A stretch of DNA of 64,000 bases from Actinomycetota bacterium. Its GTDB lineage: Bacteria > Actinomycetota > Acidimicrobiia > Acidimicrobiales > RAAP-2. Shown piece after piece: positions 25,701 through 34,509 of this stretch; position 1 is the first letter of the stretch; each line of letters starts with the position of its first letter. The notes under the pieces were generated by a model. It was not told the DNA's origin and did no database searches. It was given only the letters and a program-made list of their open reading frames with translations. The position numbers and the translations under genes were made by a program. Location of the stretch: NCBI GenBank assembly GCA_009699875.1, contig WLNI01000003.1:72814-136813 (forward strand), written 5' to 3'.

Positions 25701-26284
25701 TTTCAGATCACCCGCTCATGGGCGTTGAGCGGGCACTCGCTCGCCACACCGAAGTCACCATCGCTGAGCTGAAAGAGATGGGCGAGAATCCTGCCGGTGC
25801 TGACGCCACCGTTCGAAATGTAGGCGGCGTGATCACTGAGCTCAAAACGAACTACACGAAGAAGGGCGAGTTGATGGCTCGTTTCATGCTCGAAGATCTT
25901 CAGAGCTCAATGGAGGTCTTCGTCTTCCCGAAAGTAATGGCCGATGTTGGTTCCATGCTTGAAAATGATGCCATCGTGGTGGTGCGAGGACGAGTTGACG
26001 TGAACGACGAGACGCCAAAAATTGCGGCCCTGAATCTTTCTCGACCAGCCTTAGTGGCAAATCCCAATGTTGAGATTCGTATTGCATTGCCACTCGAAGC
26101 GCTGAATGACACGACGGTTGAAGAGCTCCGAGGGATCCTTTCGGAGTACCCCGGCGGTTCTCCCGTTCTCCTTCACGTAGGCACCAAAATCCTTCGTCTT
26201 CCCGACGAATTCAATGTTGATGCTGGCCAAGTGATCGGGGAGATTCGTAGGCTCTTTGGCGCTGATGCGCTCTTGGCTTCATAG
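22706..26284 (+). CDS. dnaE: DNA polymerase III alpha subunit DnaE
   Basis: The replicative polymerase catalytic subunit, 1192 residues. It begins with the PHP domain ([30 protein letters not shown]). The polymerase core includes [16 protein letters not shown] and the catalytic triad region [19 protein letters not shown], plus [30 protein letters not shown] and [20 protein letters not shown]. An OB fold lies near residue 1000 and a small C-terminal domain follows. The start is a TTG giving MTKSFTHLH; a GGAGAAAGG site lies 12 nt away, slightly far. The length and order are those of ordinary DnaE1. Confidence 0.97.
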   Translation: [1192 protein letters not shown]

Positions 26285-26303
26285 GGCAGTTTTCCTACGT
26301 TTT

Positions 26304-26331
26304 TTGAGACCCCCTTTTGGGGTCGTAGACT
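26304..26331 (+). promoter_or_regulatory. Promoter TTGAGA-N16-TAGACT with an inverted repeat in the spacer
   Basis: TTGAGA (26304-26309) and TAGACT (26326-26331) are 16 nt apart, and the ATG of the next gene is 7 nt after the second box. The spacer holds GACCCC-CTTTT-GGGGTC (26308-26324), a 6-bp stem. It could be an operator or the transcription end of dnaE; no T run follows. Confidence 0.5.
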
Positions 26332-26338
26332 AGAAGCC

Positions 26339-27013
26339 ATGGCGATGAAGGTAGAAACAAAAGACACCACGCAAATCTCAGATGCCGAGCTCTCCGATAT
26401 GGCAGACCTCTGTGTTGATCGAGAACCTCGATTCGACATCGGCTACCTCTCGAAGGTCCGAGAAGAGTGGGTCCTGGTCTCGACAGCTCGCGAAGGGAAC
26501 AAACTTCGTGGGTATTCCTTCTCAACGCTCGAGCGAATCGGCGGCACGCCCTGTCTCTTGATTGGGTTGGGGCTCATCGATCGAAACTCGAAGTCCGAGC
26601 AAGCACTGAAAGCACTTCTGGCTGATCAGTTCCGCCGAGCACTCTTGGCCTTTCCTGATGAAGACGTGCTCTTGGGAACTCGTTTGATGAATCAAGATGG
26701 GTTCCGTTCCTTCCAGGGTCTTGAAGACGTTGTCCCTCGCGCAGACCACAAGCCAACTGGCGAAGAGCGTGCGTGGGCCCGACGACTCGCCAAGCGATTT
26801 GGAAATGAAAAAGGTCTTGATGATCGAACCTTCATCGTCAAGGTCACCGGGGGAGACCCAGTGGGCGGACTCGACGTCGTCGCCCCCAAGGCCAAAATCC
26901 CAGAGGGTGTTGAGATCTTCTTCGACGGCATGGTTGCCGACAAAGGACATCGTCTCGTTGTCTGTGGCTGGGCCATGGCCGAAGACCTGGCTGCGGGAAA
27001 ACTCAGCCGTTAA
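26339..27013 (+). CDS. Conserved protein of unknown function
   Basis: The 224-residue soluble protein has no signal peptide or membrane segment. Its N-terminal half (YLSKVREEWVLVSTAREGNKLRGYSFSTLERIGGTPCLLIGLGLI) has the strand-helix look of an acyltransferase-like fold, and the C-terminal half ends in a strand-rich domain (VEIFFDGMVADKGHRLVVCGWAM). I cannot assign a function. It stands alone: dnaE is upstream with its own end, and the next gene converges 1 nt beyond the stop. A leaderless ATG start is predicted. Confidence 0.7.
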   Translation: MAMKVETKDTTQISDAELSDMADLCVDREPRFDIGYLSKVREEWVLVSTAREGNKLRGYSFSTLERIGGTPCLLIGLGLIDRNSKSEQALKALLADQFRRALLAFPDEDVLLGTRLMNQDGFRSFQGLEDVVPRADHKPTGEERAWARRLAKRFGNEKGLDDRTFIVKVTGGDPVGGLDVVAPKAKIPEGVEIFFDGMVADKGHRLVVCGWAMAEDLAAGKLSR

Positions 27014-27014
27014 C

Positions 27015-27755
27015 TTACGAGCGAGGCAGAACAGCCACGCAGGTCTTATAACAGTGCCCTTCGTAAGGTCGACTGAGCGCAGTGAGCAAATAGTGGGGTT
27101 TAAACCCGAGCGCCGTCGCCATATCTTTTCCAGCTAACTCTTCTCGCCGAGCTGCGACCAGTGATCGAGATGCGTGCCGATCTTCGCAGGTCAGCCACAC
27201 GTCGTCTCGCTCCCAACCAAAGCGGACCCACGTCGTACCTTCTCCTGGCCGGTGAATGAGTTGAGGTCCGCGTGACGCCACGATGAGTGCTGCACTCGGT
27301 CGATCTCCATTGAACTCCCAGTAGGGAGCAGAGGGGCCTCTGAATCCCAAGAGGGGACCATCAATCGGTGCTTGGAGACGAAGGAGCATCTTTTTGACTT
27401 CTCTTCCGCGCAGTGTTCCCACTTGCCGGGGAAGTGACGAAACGGTGACCGCCTCGGGCTGGGCGAGGTCGTCGCTTTCTGGGTTCTCGGCCAAGGTGGC
27501 TTCGACGACATCGAAGGCGGCTAAGTCTGGAGGGTGGTCTTGAGACCAGGGAACTCGAAGGCGCACGAGCGCTCTAGACGACAGGTCAATCCCGATGGTG
27601 TCATCAATAGTGCAACCAAGCACCAGTACATGGACGGTTTCACCACCTGAGAAATCCATCTTGTAGCGAGGGCTCTGACTCCGCAACAGGTCAAGAGACG
27701 CTGCTGAGGATTGGTCGTGGCGACCAAGGCGAAGCAGGCGAGTGGGTGAAGCCAT
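27015..27755 (-). CDS. Protein of unknown function, downstream of the YyaL-type gene
   Basis: The 246-residue protein is encoded 6 nt after the thioredoxin-domain gene on the same strand and is probably co-transcribed with it. It has a strand-rich middle (FSGGETVHVLVLGCTIDDTIGIDLSSRALVRLRVPW) and a C-terminal region with WVRFGWERDDVWLTCEDRHASRSLVAARRE and GHCYKTCVAVLP. No family is recognised. There is no export signal. Composition is like its neighbours. Confidence 0.6.
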   Translation of the reverse strand: MASPTRLLRLGRHDQSSAASLDLLRSQSPRYKMDFSGGETVHVLVLGCTIDDTIGIDLSSRALVRLRVPWSQDHPPDLAAFDVVEATLAENPESDDLAQPEAVTVSSLPRQVGTLRGREVKKMLLRLQAPIDGPLLGFRGPSAPYWEFNGDRPSAALIVASRGPQLIHRPGEGTTWVRFGWERDDVWLTCEDRHASRSLVAARREELAGKDMATALGFKPHYLLTALSRPYEGHCYKTCVAVLPRS

Positions 27756-27761
27756 GGGTGC

Positions 27762-29813
27762 TTAGTTTCTCACGGCTTTGGTCAGTTGGTCTTGCATGGC
27801 AGAAACGTCGTGCACGGGGAGATCGCACACTCCTGATCGACAGACGTACGCACTCCCGATTTCTCTTCCCTGGAGGAGTGGAGAAAGAGTGGAAGTTCCG
27901 GTCACGACGATGCCAAATGGAATGAACGTCTGGTGGGCCGCACGTGCCAGTTCGCCACGAGGACCCGGAATGGCGACCTCGACACGGTGGTGAAGCGAGC
28001 CGAGCGCCAGGACTAAATCGGGAACGGCGCTGGCGTGCGAGTCGAGCACAGATCCCACGCGAGTCAGTGTTGAGGCAACGACCGCTCGATGAAGCGGATC
28101 GTTGGTGAGTGCCACGAGGCGACTCAACGCGGTCACTGCACTCGCCGTGGCAGAGGGCAAGGCACCATCGAAAAGATCTTTGGCCCGAACAATGAGAGCT
28201 TCGGCGTCATGACCAGTTGTATAGAAACCAGCACCTTCCTCAATTGTCTCAATGGAGTCAACTGAGCCGTCATAGAACAACTCGAGCATGTCGTTGGCAA
28301 GACGAGTCGCCCGCTCAAGCCAGATATCTTGTCCATCGAGTTCAAAGAGGCGAGTCATAGCTTCGAGCAGCCAGGCGTAGTCACCAAGCATCCCAAGATG
28401 GTTCACGACACCGTTGCGAGAAGCACGAGCGAGGCGTCCCTCAGAACTCCTCATCTCTTCATCAAGCATGAGAACAATGTCGCTGGCCGCCTGGCCCCAC
28501 GCCTCGTTTCCGAGAACGCTCGCCGCCTCCGCCAAGACGGAAGCGAACATGGCATTCCACTCGACGAGTACTTTGTCATCGACTGTTGGCTGGGGGCGCT
28601 GCATGCGTTGTGCGAAGAGTGCTGAGCGGGTCGCCTCTTCAGCCGGTGAGCGAAGCAGTGACTCGGAGCGCTCCCGAGCGAGCACGCTGGCACCTTGTTC
28701 GAAGGTTCCAGAGGGAGTCACCGAATACAACGCACATGCTTCTTCGAGAGACAAGGTCCCTTCATGGCCGATGAGTGCCTCGCCAACGTCGGCTGGCGTA
28801 AAGACCGCATGGCTTCCCTCGTGGCCATCGGCGTCGGCATCAACAGACGAGGCAACGCCGCCTCCCTTGAGCGAAAGCTCAGAGAGGACCCAGGAGAGCG
28901 TCTCGTCAACCACTTGGGCGTAGGTTGGATTCTTCGTGAGTTGAAACCCATGGAGGTAGGCCCGAGCAAGAAGGGCCTGGTCGGTCAGCATCTTTTCAAA
29001 GTGTGGAACGAGCCATTGGTCGTCAACGGAATAGCGTGCGAACCCTCCTGCGAGATGGTCGTAGATCCCACCGGCAGCCATCGCGTCCAAAGTCTGAGTC
29101 GCCAGTGCTCGAGAGCGGATGTTCCCGGTTCGAGCGGCATGGACGAGGCACGCCTCCACATAGGAAGGTCGAGGGAATTTCGGCGCTGAGCCGAATCCGG
29201 CATTCTTCTCGTCAAAACGTTGTGAAAGATCGTTTGTCAACGTGGCCAAGATGTCATCGAAATTCAACTGATCAATGGAGCCACCCGCTTCGAGGGTATT
29301 CATGAACAGGGCCTCTTTTTCAACGGCGTCAGAGAGGAGTGTCGCTTGTTCTTCGACGGACTCGCGTTGGTTCGCCCAGGCGTCTTCTAAGGAGAGAAGG
29401 ACTCGAGGAAAACCGGGTTGGCCTCCTCGATCACTTGGGGGAAAATACGTCCCGGCGAAGAAGGGCCGTCCATCGGGTGTGGCAAAGACCGTCATTGGCC
29501 ATCCACCATGGCCAGTGGCGGCTTGGGTGGCGCTCATGTAGAGCTGATCTAAATCTGGTCGCTCTTCTCGGTCAATCTTGATCGGCACAAAGGCTCGATT
29601 CATGATGTCAGCAGTGGCGGAATCTTCGAATGATTCGTGTGCCATCACGTGACACCAGTGACATGCGGCATAGCCAATCGAAATCAGGAGTGGTTTGTCT
29701 TCGTTCTCGGCTCGCTGAAGTGCCTCTGGACCCCAGGGATACCAATCAACTGGATTGTCCGCATGTTGGAGAAGGTAGGGACTGGTCTCTTGCGCGAGTC
29801 GGTTCTGAGCCAT
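27762..29813 (-). CDS. Thioredoxin-domain protein of the YyaL/SSP411 (DUF255) family
   Basis: The 683-residue protein starts [25 protein letters not shown], the unmistakable signature of the YyaL/spermatogenesis-associated protein 20 family. A thioredoxin-like domain follows (about 20-165) with the cysteine pair in [15 protein letters not shown], and then a long alpha/alpha barrel resembling N-acylglucosamine 2-epimerases and glycosidases (to about 600). [10 protein letters not shown] motif lies near the end. The biochemical function is not established for the family. The ATG has TACGCT 6 nt upstream. It heads a two-gene unit. Confidence 0.9.
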   Translation of the reverse strand: MAQNRLAQETSPYLLQHADNPVDWYPWGPEALQRAENEDKPLLISIGYAACHWCHVMAHESFEDSATADIMNRAFVPIKIDREERPDLDQLYMSATQAATGHGGWPMTVFATPDGRPFFAGTYFPPSDRGGQPGFPRVLLSLEDAWANQRESVEEQATLLSDAVEKEALFMNTLEAGGSIDQLNFDDILATLTNDLSQRFDEKNAGFGSAPKFPRPSYVEACLVHAARTGNIRSRALATQTLDAMAAGGIYDHLAGGFARYSVDDQWLVPHFEKMLTDQALLARAYLHGFQLTKNPTYAQVVDETLSWVLSELSLKGGGVASSVDADADGHEGSHAVFTPADVGEALIGHEGTLSLEEACALYSVTPSGTFEQGASVLARERSESLLRSPAEEATRSALFAQRMQRPQPTVDDKVLVEWNAMFASVLAEAASVLGNEAWGQAASDIVLMLDEEMRSSEGRLARASRNGVVNHLGMLGDYAWLLEAMTRLFELDGQDIWLERATRLANDMLELFYDGSVDSIETIEEGAGFYTTGHDAEALIVRAKDLFDGALPSATASAVTALSRLVALTNDPLHRAVVASTLTRVGSVLDSHASAVPDLVLALGSLHHRVEVAIPGPRGELARAAHQTFIPFGIVVTGTSTLSPLLQGREIGSAYVCRSGVCDLPVHDVSAMQDQLTKAVRN

Positions 29814-29819
29814 CTACTC

Positions 29820-29825
29820 AGCGTA
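29820..29825 (-). promoter_or_regulatory. Candidate -10 box (TACGCT) for the YyaL-type gene
   Basis: On the minus strand TACGCT ends 6 nt before ATG 29813, with GAGTAG between them and no ribosome site. It is part of the 116-nt gap between this gene and the divergent FUSC gene. Confidence 0.5.
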
Positions 29826-29898
29826 GTGAACCTAGGAGGACATCTTGAATGAACACCATGGGCGTGATCACGTGACCGAATTCTAAAGCCAGGTGCGA

Positions 29899-29945
29899 TA
29901 GCGTCAGGAGCAGTGAAACGGCGTGGAACTTGGTTGTCGACGTGA
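29899..29945 (+). promoter_or_regulatory. TAGCGT box and 10-codon micro-ORF before the FUSC gene
   Basis: TAGCGT (29899-29904) ends 8 nt before a GTG at 29913 that opens a 10-codon ORF (VKRRGTWLST, with initiator Met in place of V). The ORF stops at 29943-29945, overlapping the FUSC GTG at 29942 as GTGA. Ribosomes could therefore reach the FUSC gene by termination-reinitiation. Confidence 0.35.
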
Positions 29946-32029
29946 AGTATCCAAAAGTGACGACCGACACCATCAATGAAAAACTCCCTGACGAGCTTGC
30001 AATTCCTCGCAAGGACCGCGTCCTCGTCCGATCAGCATTTCGCTGCACCGTAGCGACCGCGCTCTCGATGGTGCTCTGTGGCGTTGTGCTCGGGAAACCA
30101 GAGATTGCATTCGCGTCCTATGCCGCATTTGCGCTTTCGGCCATGTGTGACTTTGACGGGACCGCAAAAGAGAGGACGACCGCCAATGTGGTGGCCACAG
30201 CCGTTGGGGTCCTCGGAGTCGTTCTTGGCTCAGCGGTGGGGTTTTCTTATGGTCTTTCGATCGTCGCCATGTTTGTTGTGGCTTTCGGGTTTTCATTTGC
30301 TCGGCTCTTCCATGGCTTCATCGCTCGAAGTGCGGTGGGCGTTCAACTCGGATTTATTTTGGCGGTCGTGACGCCAGATGCATGGTCGAAACTCGGTCCA
30401 AATACCGCGGCGTGGGCACTTGGGTGCGGCGTGTCGACGCTGTGCGGTTTGGTCATTCTTCCCCGACATCACTCAACGTCGGTGCGGCGTGCCATTTCGC
30501 AGTGGTGCAAGGCCGCAGCAGAACTCACTCGGTCACTCAACGTTGTTGATGCCACACCCGCAGCGCTTGAGAAACTTCGAGTCCACCGAGATCATCTCTT
30601 GATGTTGGCTGCGGGAACCCAAGATTGGCCGGGCTCGCTCTTTAAGCGCCAACGAGCGTTGAGTGATCTCTACGTTGTTGCCGAAAGCGGCACCGCTATC
30701 TTTGAGCGGTTTGATAAAACGCCACTTCGCCACGACACGCACTATGAAATTCTTGGCGAACAAACTGCACGCGCCTTTGAGGTGGCCGAGCAGACGGTTC
30801 TTGGGAAACAAGCGTCCCCCGGGAGTCCGTGGAGTGAAGACATTTGGGATGACCTCAGCATTGACTACGAGGACTCCGTCGCATGGACACAAGAGGGTTT
30901 AATGAATGACCCTCAACACGCCCTTGATCGAATAGAACAACACCACCCATTGCGCGCTCTCGCGGTGATGGCCGACGTGGTTCAGCGATATGCACTTATT
31001 TCAATGGGGGCGTCAGTGAGTCCACCACGGTTTGCGCCAACATCTCGCACGACGCCAGTGAGTTTGTTGAGAGCCAACTTCTCTTGGAACTCCATTTGGT
31101 TCCGCAATGCGCTGCGTGCCGGGGGAGCGATGGCAGTTGCCATTGGTATAGAGCGCCACTTTGATCTCGCCCACGGTTTCTGGGTTGTCCTGGCAGCACT
31201 TTCTATTGTGAATGCAACATTTACAAGGCACGACGCCAGTAAAGCGGCAGTTGATGCAACGTTGGGAATTTTTCTTGGTGTTGTTGTTGGGGGTTTGCTT
31301 ATCGAGTTATCGCTGCCGGCGTGGGCATTTCTCATTTTGATCCCGATCGCGATATTCGCCTCAAAGTGGACAACGGGGGCTGGCCCGATTCTTGGGAACG
31401 CCACGTTTGCTCTCTATTCGGTCACGGTGTTTTCCTATATTGGCTGGCCACCACAACTCAAGGTGGCCGAAACTCGCTTCGAATGGGCGCTCATTGGTAT
31501 TTCAGTGGCCCTTGGACTCACGTTTTTGGCCTTTCCCCGAGGGCACAGCCGCCTCGTCGCTCAACAACGAGATCTTTCGTACGAACTTGCAGACCAATTA
31601 GTAGTGAGCGCCCAAGAGCTCTTAGTGAATCGAGCATCAAACCGAGCAGCGTTCGATATGCAACTCTCAGAATGTATGGCACAAGTACAGCGATTTATCG
31701 ATCTCTTGGAGTCGACGTATCACGCTGCACATACACTGCCACCTGAGTTGAAGCGTTACTTAGAAGACGAGTCCTGGCTGCTTCAGGCCATCTTGGTGTC
31801 CGACACGATGGTGAATTATCTCGAGCATGGCTACACCGGTCTTGGCGATGCTGCACTCAACGCTGTCTTTCAGGCTCCACCAACGTATCGGCTCGAGATG
31901 CTCCGTGACCTCGTCAATAAGGATCCTGAGCGACTTTCTCGTCATCCGAGAATCTTGTTGTCAGCGGTGTGGTCGGCGCAGTGGCTTCACGATCTAGAAC
32001 GAGAACGTCCAAAGGATTTCGTTTCGTAG
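29942..32029 (+). CDS. FUSC-family integral membrane protein
   Basis: The product of about 695 residues has two groups of membrane helices (about residues 40-190 and 385-530) separated by a soluble helical region, plus a long C-terminal cytoplasmic helical domain. This is the layout of fusaric-acid-resistance/aromatic-acid exporter (FUSC, YccS-like) proteins. The block FRNALRAGGAMAVAIGIERHFDLAHGFWVVLAALSIVN is typical of the second module. The substrate cannot be read from sequence. The start is uncertain: GTG 29942 or TTG 29930, with a micro-ORF overlapping the former. Confidence 0.82.
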   Translation: MKYPKVTTDTINEKLPDELAIPRKDRVLVRSAFRCTVATALSMVLCGVVLGKPEIAFASYAAFALSAMCDFDGTAKERTTANVVATAVGVLGVVLGSAVGFSYGLSIVAMFVVAFGFSFARLFHGFIARSAVGVQLGFILAVVTPDAWSKLGPNTAAWALGCGVSTLCGLVILPRHHSTSVRRAISQWCKAAAELTRSLNVVDATPAALEKLRVHRDHLLMLAAGTQDWPGSLFKRQRALSDLYVVAESGTAIFERFDKTPLRHDTHYEILGEQTARAFEVAEQTVLGKQASPGSPWSEDIWDDLSIDYEDSVAWTQEGLMNDPQHALDRIEQHHPLRALAVMADVVQRYALISMGASVSPPRFAPTSRTTPVSLLRANFSWNSIWFRNALRAGGAMAVAIGIERHFDLAHGFWVVLAALSIVNATFTRHDASKAAVDATLGIFLGVVVGGLLIELSLPAWAFLILIPIAIFASKWTTGAGPILGNATFALYSVTVFSYIGWPPQLKVAETRFEWALIGISVALGLTFLAFPRGHSRLVAQQRDLSYELADQLVVSAQELLVNRASNRAAFDMQLSECMAQVQRFIDLLESTYHAAHTLPPELKRYLEDESWLLQAILVSDTMVNYLEHGYTGLGDAALNAVFQAPPTYRLEMLRDLVNKDPERLSRHPRILLSAVWSAQWLHDLERERPKDFVS

Positions 32030-32050
32030 GCGTGACGTCGCAGTACTCAC

Positions 32051-32056
32051 TAACCT
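32051..32056 (+). promoter_or_regulatory. Candidate -10 box (TAACCT) for the SDR gene
   Basis: TAACCT ends 7 nt before ATG 32064. GAGATCC in between is not a good ribosome site, so a leaderless mRNA fits. Confidence 0.45.
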
Positions 32057-32063
32057 GAGATCC

Positions 32064-32831
32064 ATGGACATCAGAATGGATGGAAAAGTCGCACTCGTCA
32101 CGGGGGGAAGTCGAGGGATTGGCCTCGGAATCGCACAGCGCCTCTGTGAATCAGGAGCTGACGTCCTGCTGGTCTCTCGAAAAGCTGACGGTCTTGAACA
32201 AGCTGCGTCCACCCTCCAAGGACTCGATGGAAACGTTGCCTGGGAAGTTGGCCACGTCGCACGGGCTGAAGACGCGGTTCGGGCCACAAATACCTGCGTC
32301 GAGAAGTTCGGAAGAATTGATCTGCTGGTGAACAACGCCGGAACGAATCCTTACATGGGTCCGTTGTTGGAAATCAATGACGTACTCATGGCGAAAACGG
32401 TTGAGATCAACCAGTCGTCAATTATCCATTGGGCGAAAGCCGCGTGGGACGCAGGGCTGAGTGAACACGGAGGAAGTATTTTGAACATTGCCTCAATAGG
32501 AGGTTTAGTTCCAGAACCGGGAATTGGTTGGTATAACGCCACGAAAGCCGCAGTGATTCATCTCACGTCTCAGTTGTCCTACGAACTCGCCCCCAAGGTT
32601 CGGGTCAATGGCATTGCTCCTGGACTCGTGAAGACTGAACTTGCTCGAGCGTTTTGGGAATCCGGGGAAGAACGCATAGCTCAGCAGATCCCAATGAAAC
32701 GCCTTGGGGTTGTCGATGACATCGCTACTTCCGCATTGTTCTTGTTGAGCGATGAAGCATCATGGATTACCGGTCAGACCCTGGTCGTCGACGGAGGAAC
32801 AACGACGCAGTCAACCGGTGGGGTCGGCTAG
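32064..32831 (+). CDS. Short-chain dehydrogenase/reductase (SDR)
   Basis: A classical SDR of 255 residues. It has the cofactor loop VTGGSRGIGLGIA, NNAGTNP, the catalytic serine in NIASIGG, YNATK with the Tyr-Lys pair, and the C-terminal ITGQTLVVDGGT that is shared by FabG-type enzymes. Arginine after the glycine loop (SRKADG) suggests NADP(H). The substrate is unknown, and neighbours give no pathway clue. It does not lie in the fatty-acid or menaquinone clusters. Confidence 0.9.
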   Translation: MDIRMDGKVALVTGGSRGIGLGIAQRLCESGADVLLVSRKADGLEQAASTLQGLDGNVAWEVGHVARAEDAVRATNTCVEKFGRIDLLVNNAGTNPYMGPLLEINDVLMAKTVEINQSSIIHWAKAAWDAGLSEHGGSILNIASIGGLVPEPGIGWYNATKAAVIHLTSQLSYELAPKVRVNGIAPGLVKTELARAFWESGEERIAQQIPMKRLGVVDDIATSALFLLSDEASWITGQTLVVDGGTTTQSTGGVG

Positions 32832-32867
32832 GAGCCAAATCAAGGTTTCCGAATCCGGTTCTAATCC

Positions 32868-32925
32868 CGTTAGGGGTACGCATCAACCAAGAAGTTCCTT
32901 TAAAGGACCAATACTCATGAATTTG
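32868..32925 (+). repeat. Flanking repeat A, copy 1
   Basis: CGTTAGGGGTACGCATCAA followed by a roughly 39-nt related stretch recurs at 34577-34634. It precedes the first propeller gene. A perfect 12-bp palindrome TCCTTTAAAGGA lies inside at 32896-32907. Confidence 0.85.
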
Positions 32926-32944
32926 TTTGCACACTTCACTATCG

Positions 32945-32973
32945 TTGGACCGAACTATTTAGGGCGCTAATCT
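32945..32973 (+). promoter_or_regulatory. Promoter TTGGAC-N17-TAATCT for propeller gene 1
   Basis: TTGGAC (32945-32950) and TAATCT (32968-32973) are separated by exactly 17 nt. Transcription would start near 32980, giving a leader of about 36 nt before ATG 33016. This is one of the best consensus-like promoters in the window. Confidence 0.55.
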
Positions 32974-33015
32974 CAGTTATAAAGATGCCAAAAAAAACTT
33001 AAAGAAAGCAGTGAA

Positions 33016-34476
33016 ATGATGACCAAGAGTTACTTCCCAAGCTTTCGAACCTTTCGTAACATCCTCATTCTCGCAACAGCATTTGCCATTCTTGGCATGA
33101 TGACGTTGCCAAGACCCGCCAGAGCAATCACACCTTCTCAAACCGCGGTCACCTCAATCACCGTTGGCACTCAACCCATTGACGTGGCCGTAAGCCCTGA
33201 CGGATCGAGCGTATGGGTGGCGAACAGGGGTGACAACTTGGGTAGGTGCATCGGCGGCTGCACCGTCTCGCGCATCAGCACCACCACCAACGCTGTCACC
33301 GCCACGATCACCGTTGGGACGGCCCCCCGAGGCGTCGCTGTCAGCCCTGACGGATCAAGTGTGTGGGTGACAAGCACATTCGATGACACCGTCTCGCGCA
33401 TCAGCACCACCACTAACGCTGTCACCGACACAATCGCTGTTGGCACTGGGCCCTTTGGCGTCGCCGTGAGCCCCGACGGATCGAGTGTATGGGTGGCGAA
33501 CTTCACCAACGAAACCGTCTCACGTATCGCTACTTCTAATAATGCCGTTACCGCTACGATCACTGTTGGGAGTTACCCCATTGGCGTCGCCGTGAGCCCG
33601 GACGGATCAAGTGTGTGGGTGGCGAACAATGGTGCTGGCGGTAGCGGTGGTAACACCGTCTCGCGCATCAGCACCACCACCAGCGCTGTCACCGACACGA
33701 TCACCGTTGGAACTGGCCCCTCAGGCGTTGCCGTGAGCCCTGACGGATCAAGTGTGTGGGTGACGAACAACGAGGCCAATACCGTCTCGCTCATCAACAC
33801 CACCACCAACGCTGTCACCGACACGATCACCGTTGGAACGAGCCCCCGAGGCGTCGCCGTGAGCCCTGATGGCAAAAGTGTGTGGGTGACCAACTATGGC
33901 GACGGCACCACCGATGGCACCGTCTCGCAAATCGATACCGCTTCGGACACCGTCGTCCAAACAATCACCGTCGGCTCTAGCCCCTGGGGCGTTGCCGTGA
34001 GCCCGGACGGTTCGAGTGTGTGGGTGGCCAACGTGGGCAGCGCCAACGTCTCGCGCATCATTTTCCCGCCACAACCTCCCTCTAACGTCACGGCCACGCC
34101 AGGCGACGCCAAAGCCACGATCTCGTGGGCTGCACCAACCAACACTGGGGGCAGCCCAATCACTGGTTATAGCGCCACGGCGTCTCCAGGGGGCAAGAGC
34201 TGTACGACAACAACGGCCACCTCATGCACGATTAGCGGTCTCACCAACGGAACGACGTATGACGTATCGGTGACCGCAACTAATGCTGTTGGGACCTCTG
34301 ACCCTTCCGTCGTAGCTGTCACCCCAGCAGTTCCAGTGGTTACAGCTGCAATCGCAAAACTGGCAGCCACCGGCTCAGACCTCTTTAGTCCTTCGTGGTT
34401 CGTCGTTGCACTCTTTGGACTGGGTGGCGGAGCGCTGTTGGTGAGTCGTCGAAGGAAAACCCAGTCTCAGTCATAG
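33016..34476 (+). CDS. Secreted YVTN-type beta-propeller protein with FN3 domain and LAATG cell-wall anchor
   Basis: The 486-residue protein has a signal peptide (basic start, hydrophobic core, cleavage probably after PARA). Seven repeats of about 42 residues of the form VSRISTTTNAVTxTITVG-xP-xGVAVSPDGSSVWV follow, a complete seven-bladed propeller. Next is a fibronectin type III domain (about 350-440, PPSNVTATPGDAKATISW). It ends LAATGSDL, a hydrophobic helix and SRRRK, which fits a sorting signal of the LAxTG type used by class E sortases. It is predicted to sit on the cell wall and bind proteins or glycans. It is the upstream member of a tandem duplication. Confidence 0.88.
   Translation: MMTKSYFPSFRTFRNILILATAFAILGMMTLPRPARAITPSQTAVTSITVGTQPIDVAVSPDGSSVWVANRGDNLGRCIGGCTVSRISTTTNAVTATITVGTAPRGVAVSPDGSSVWVTSTFDDTVSRISTTTNAVTDTIAVGTGPFGVAVSPDGSSVWVANFTNETVSRIATSNNAVTATITVGSYPIGVAVSPDGSSVWVANNGAGGSGGNTVSRISTTTSAVTDTITVGTGPSGVAVSPDGSSVWVTNNEANTVSLINTTTNAVTDTITVGTSPRGVAVSPDGKSVWVTNYGDGTTDGTVSQIDTASDTVVQTITVGSSPWGVAVSPDGSSVWVANVGSANVSRIIFPPQPPSNVTATPGDAKATISWAAPTNTGGSPITGYSATASPGGKSCTTTTATSCTISGLTNGTTYDVSVTATNAVGTSDPSVVAVTPAVPVVTAAIAKLAATGSDLFSPSWFVVALFGLGGGALLVSRRRKTQSQS
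33154..34056 (+). repeat. Seven beta-propeller repeats, gene 1
   Basis: Seven units, mostly 126 bp, each contain the coding core for VAVSPDGxSVWV. The units are clearly related but more divergent than those of gene 2. Two units carry insertions between strands (GRCIGGC and GAGGSGG). One blade uses RIATSNN, the form typical of gene 2. Confidence 0.85.
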
Positions 34477-34509
34477 CTCGCTAGAGCTGCAGGCCTTACT
34501 GATAACCGG

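Noticed and set aside
33171..33893. Minus-strand frames with THTLDPSGLTATP repeats
   Set aside because: They mirror the propeller repeats on the plus strand; no start context or domain supports them.
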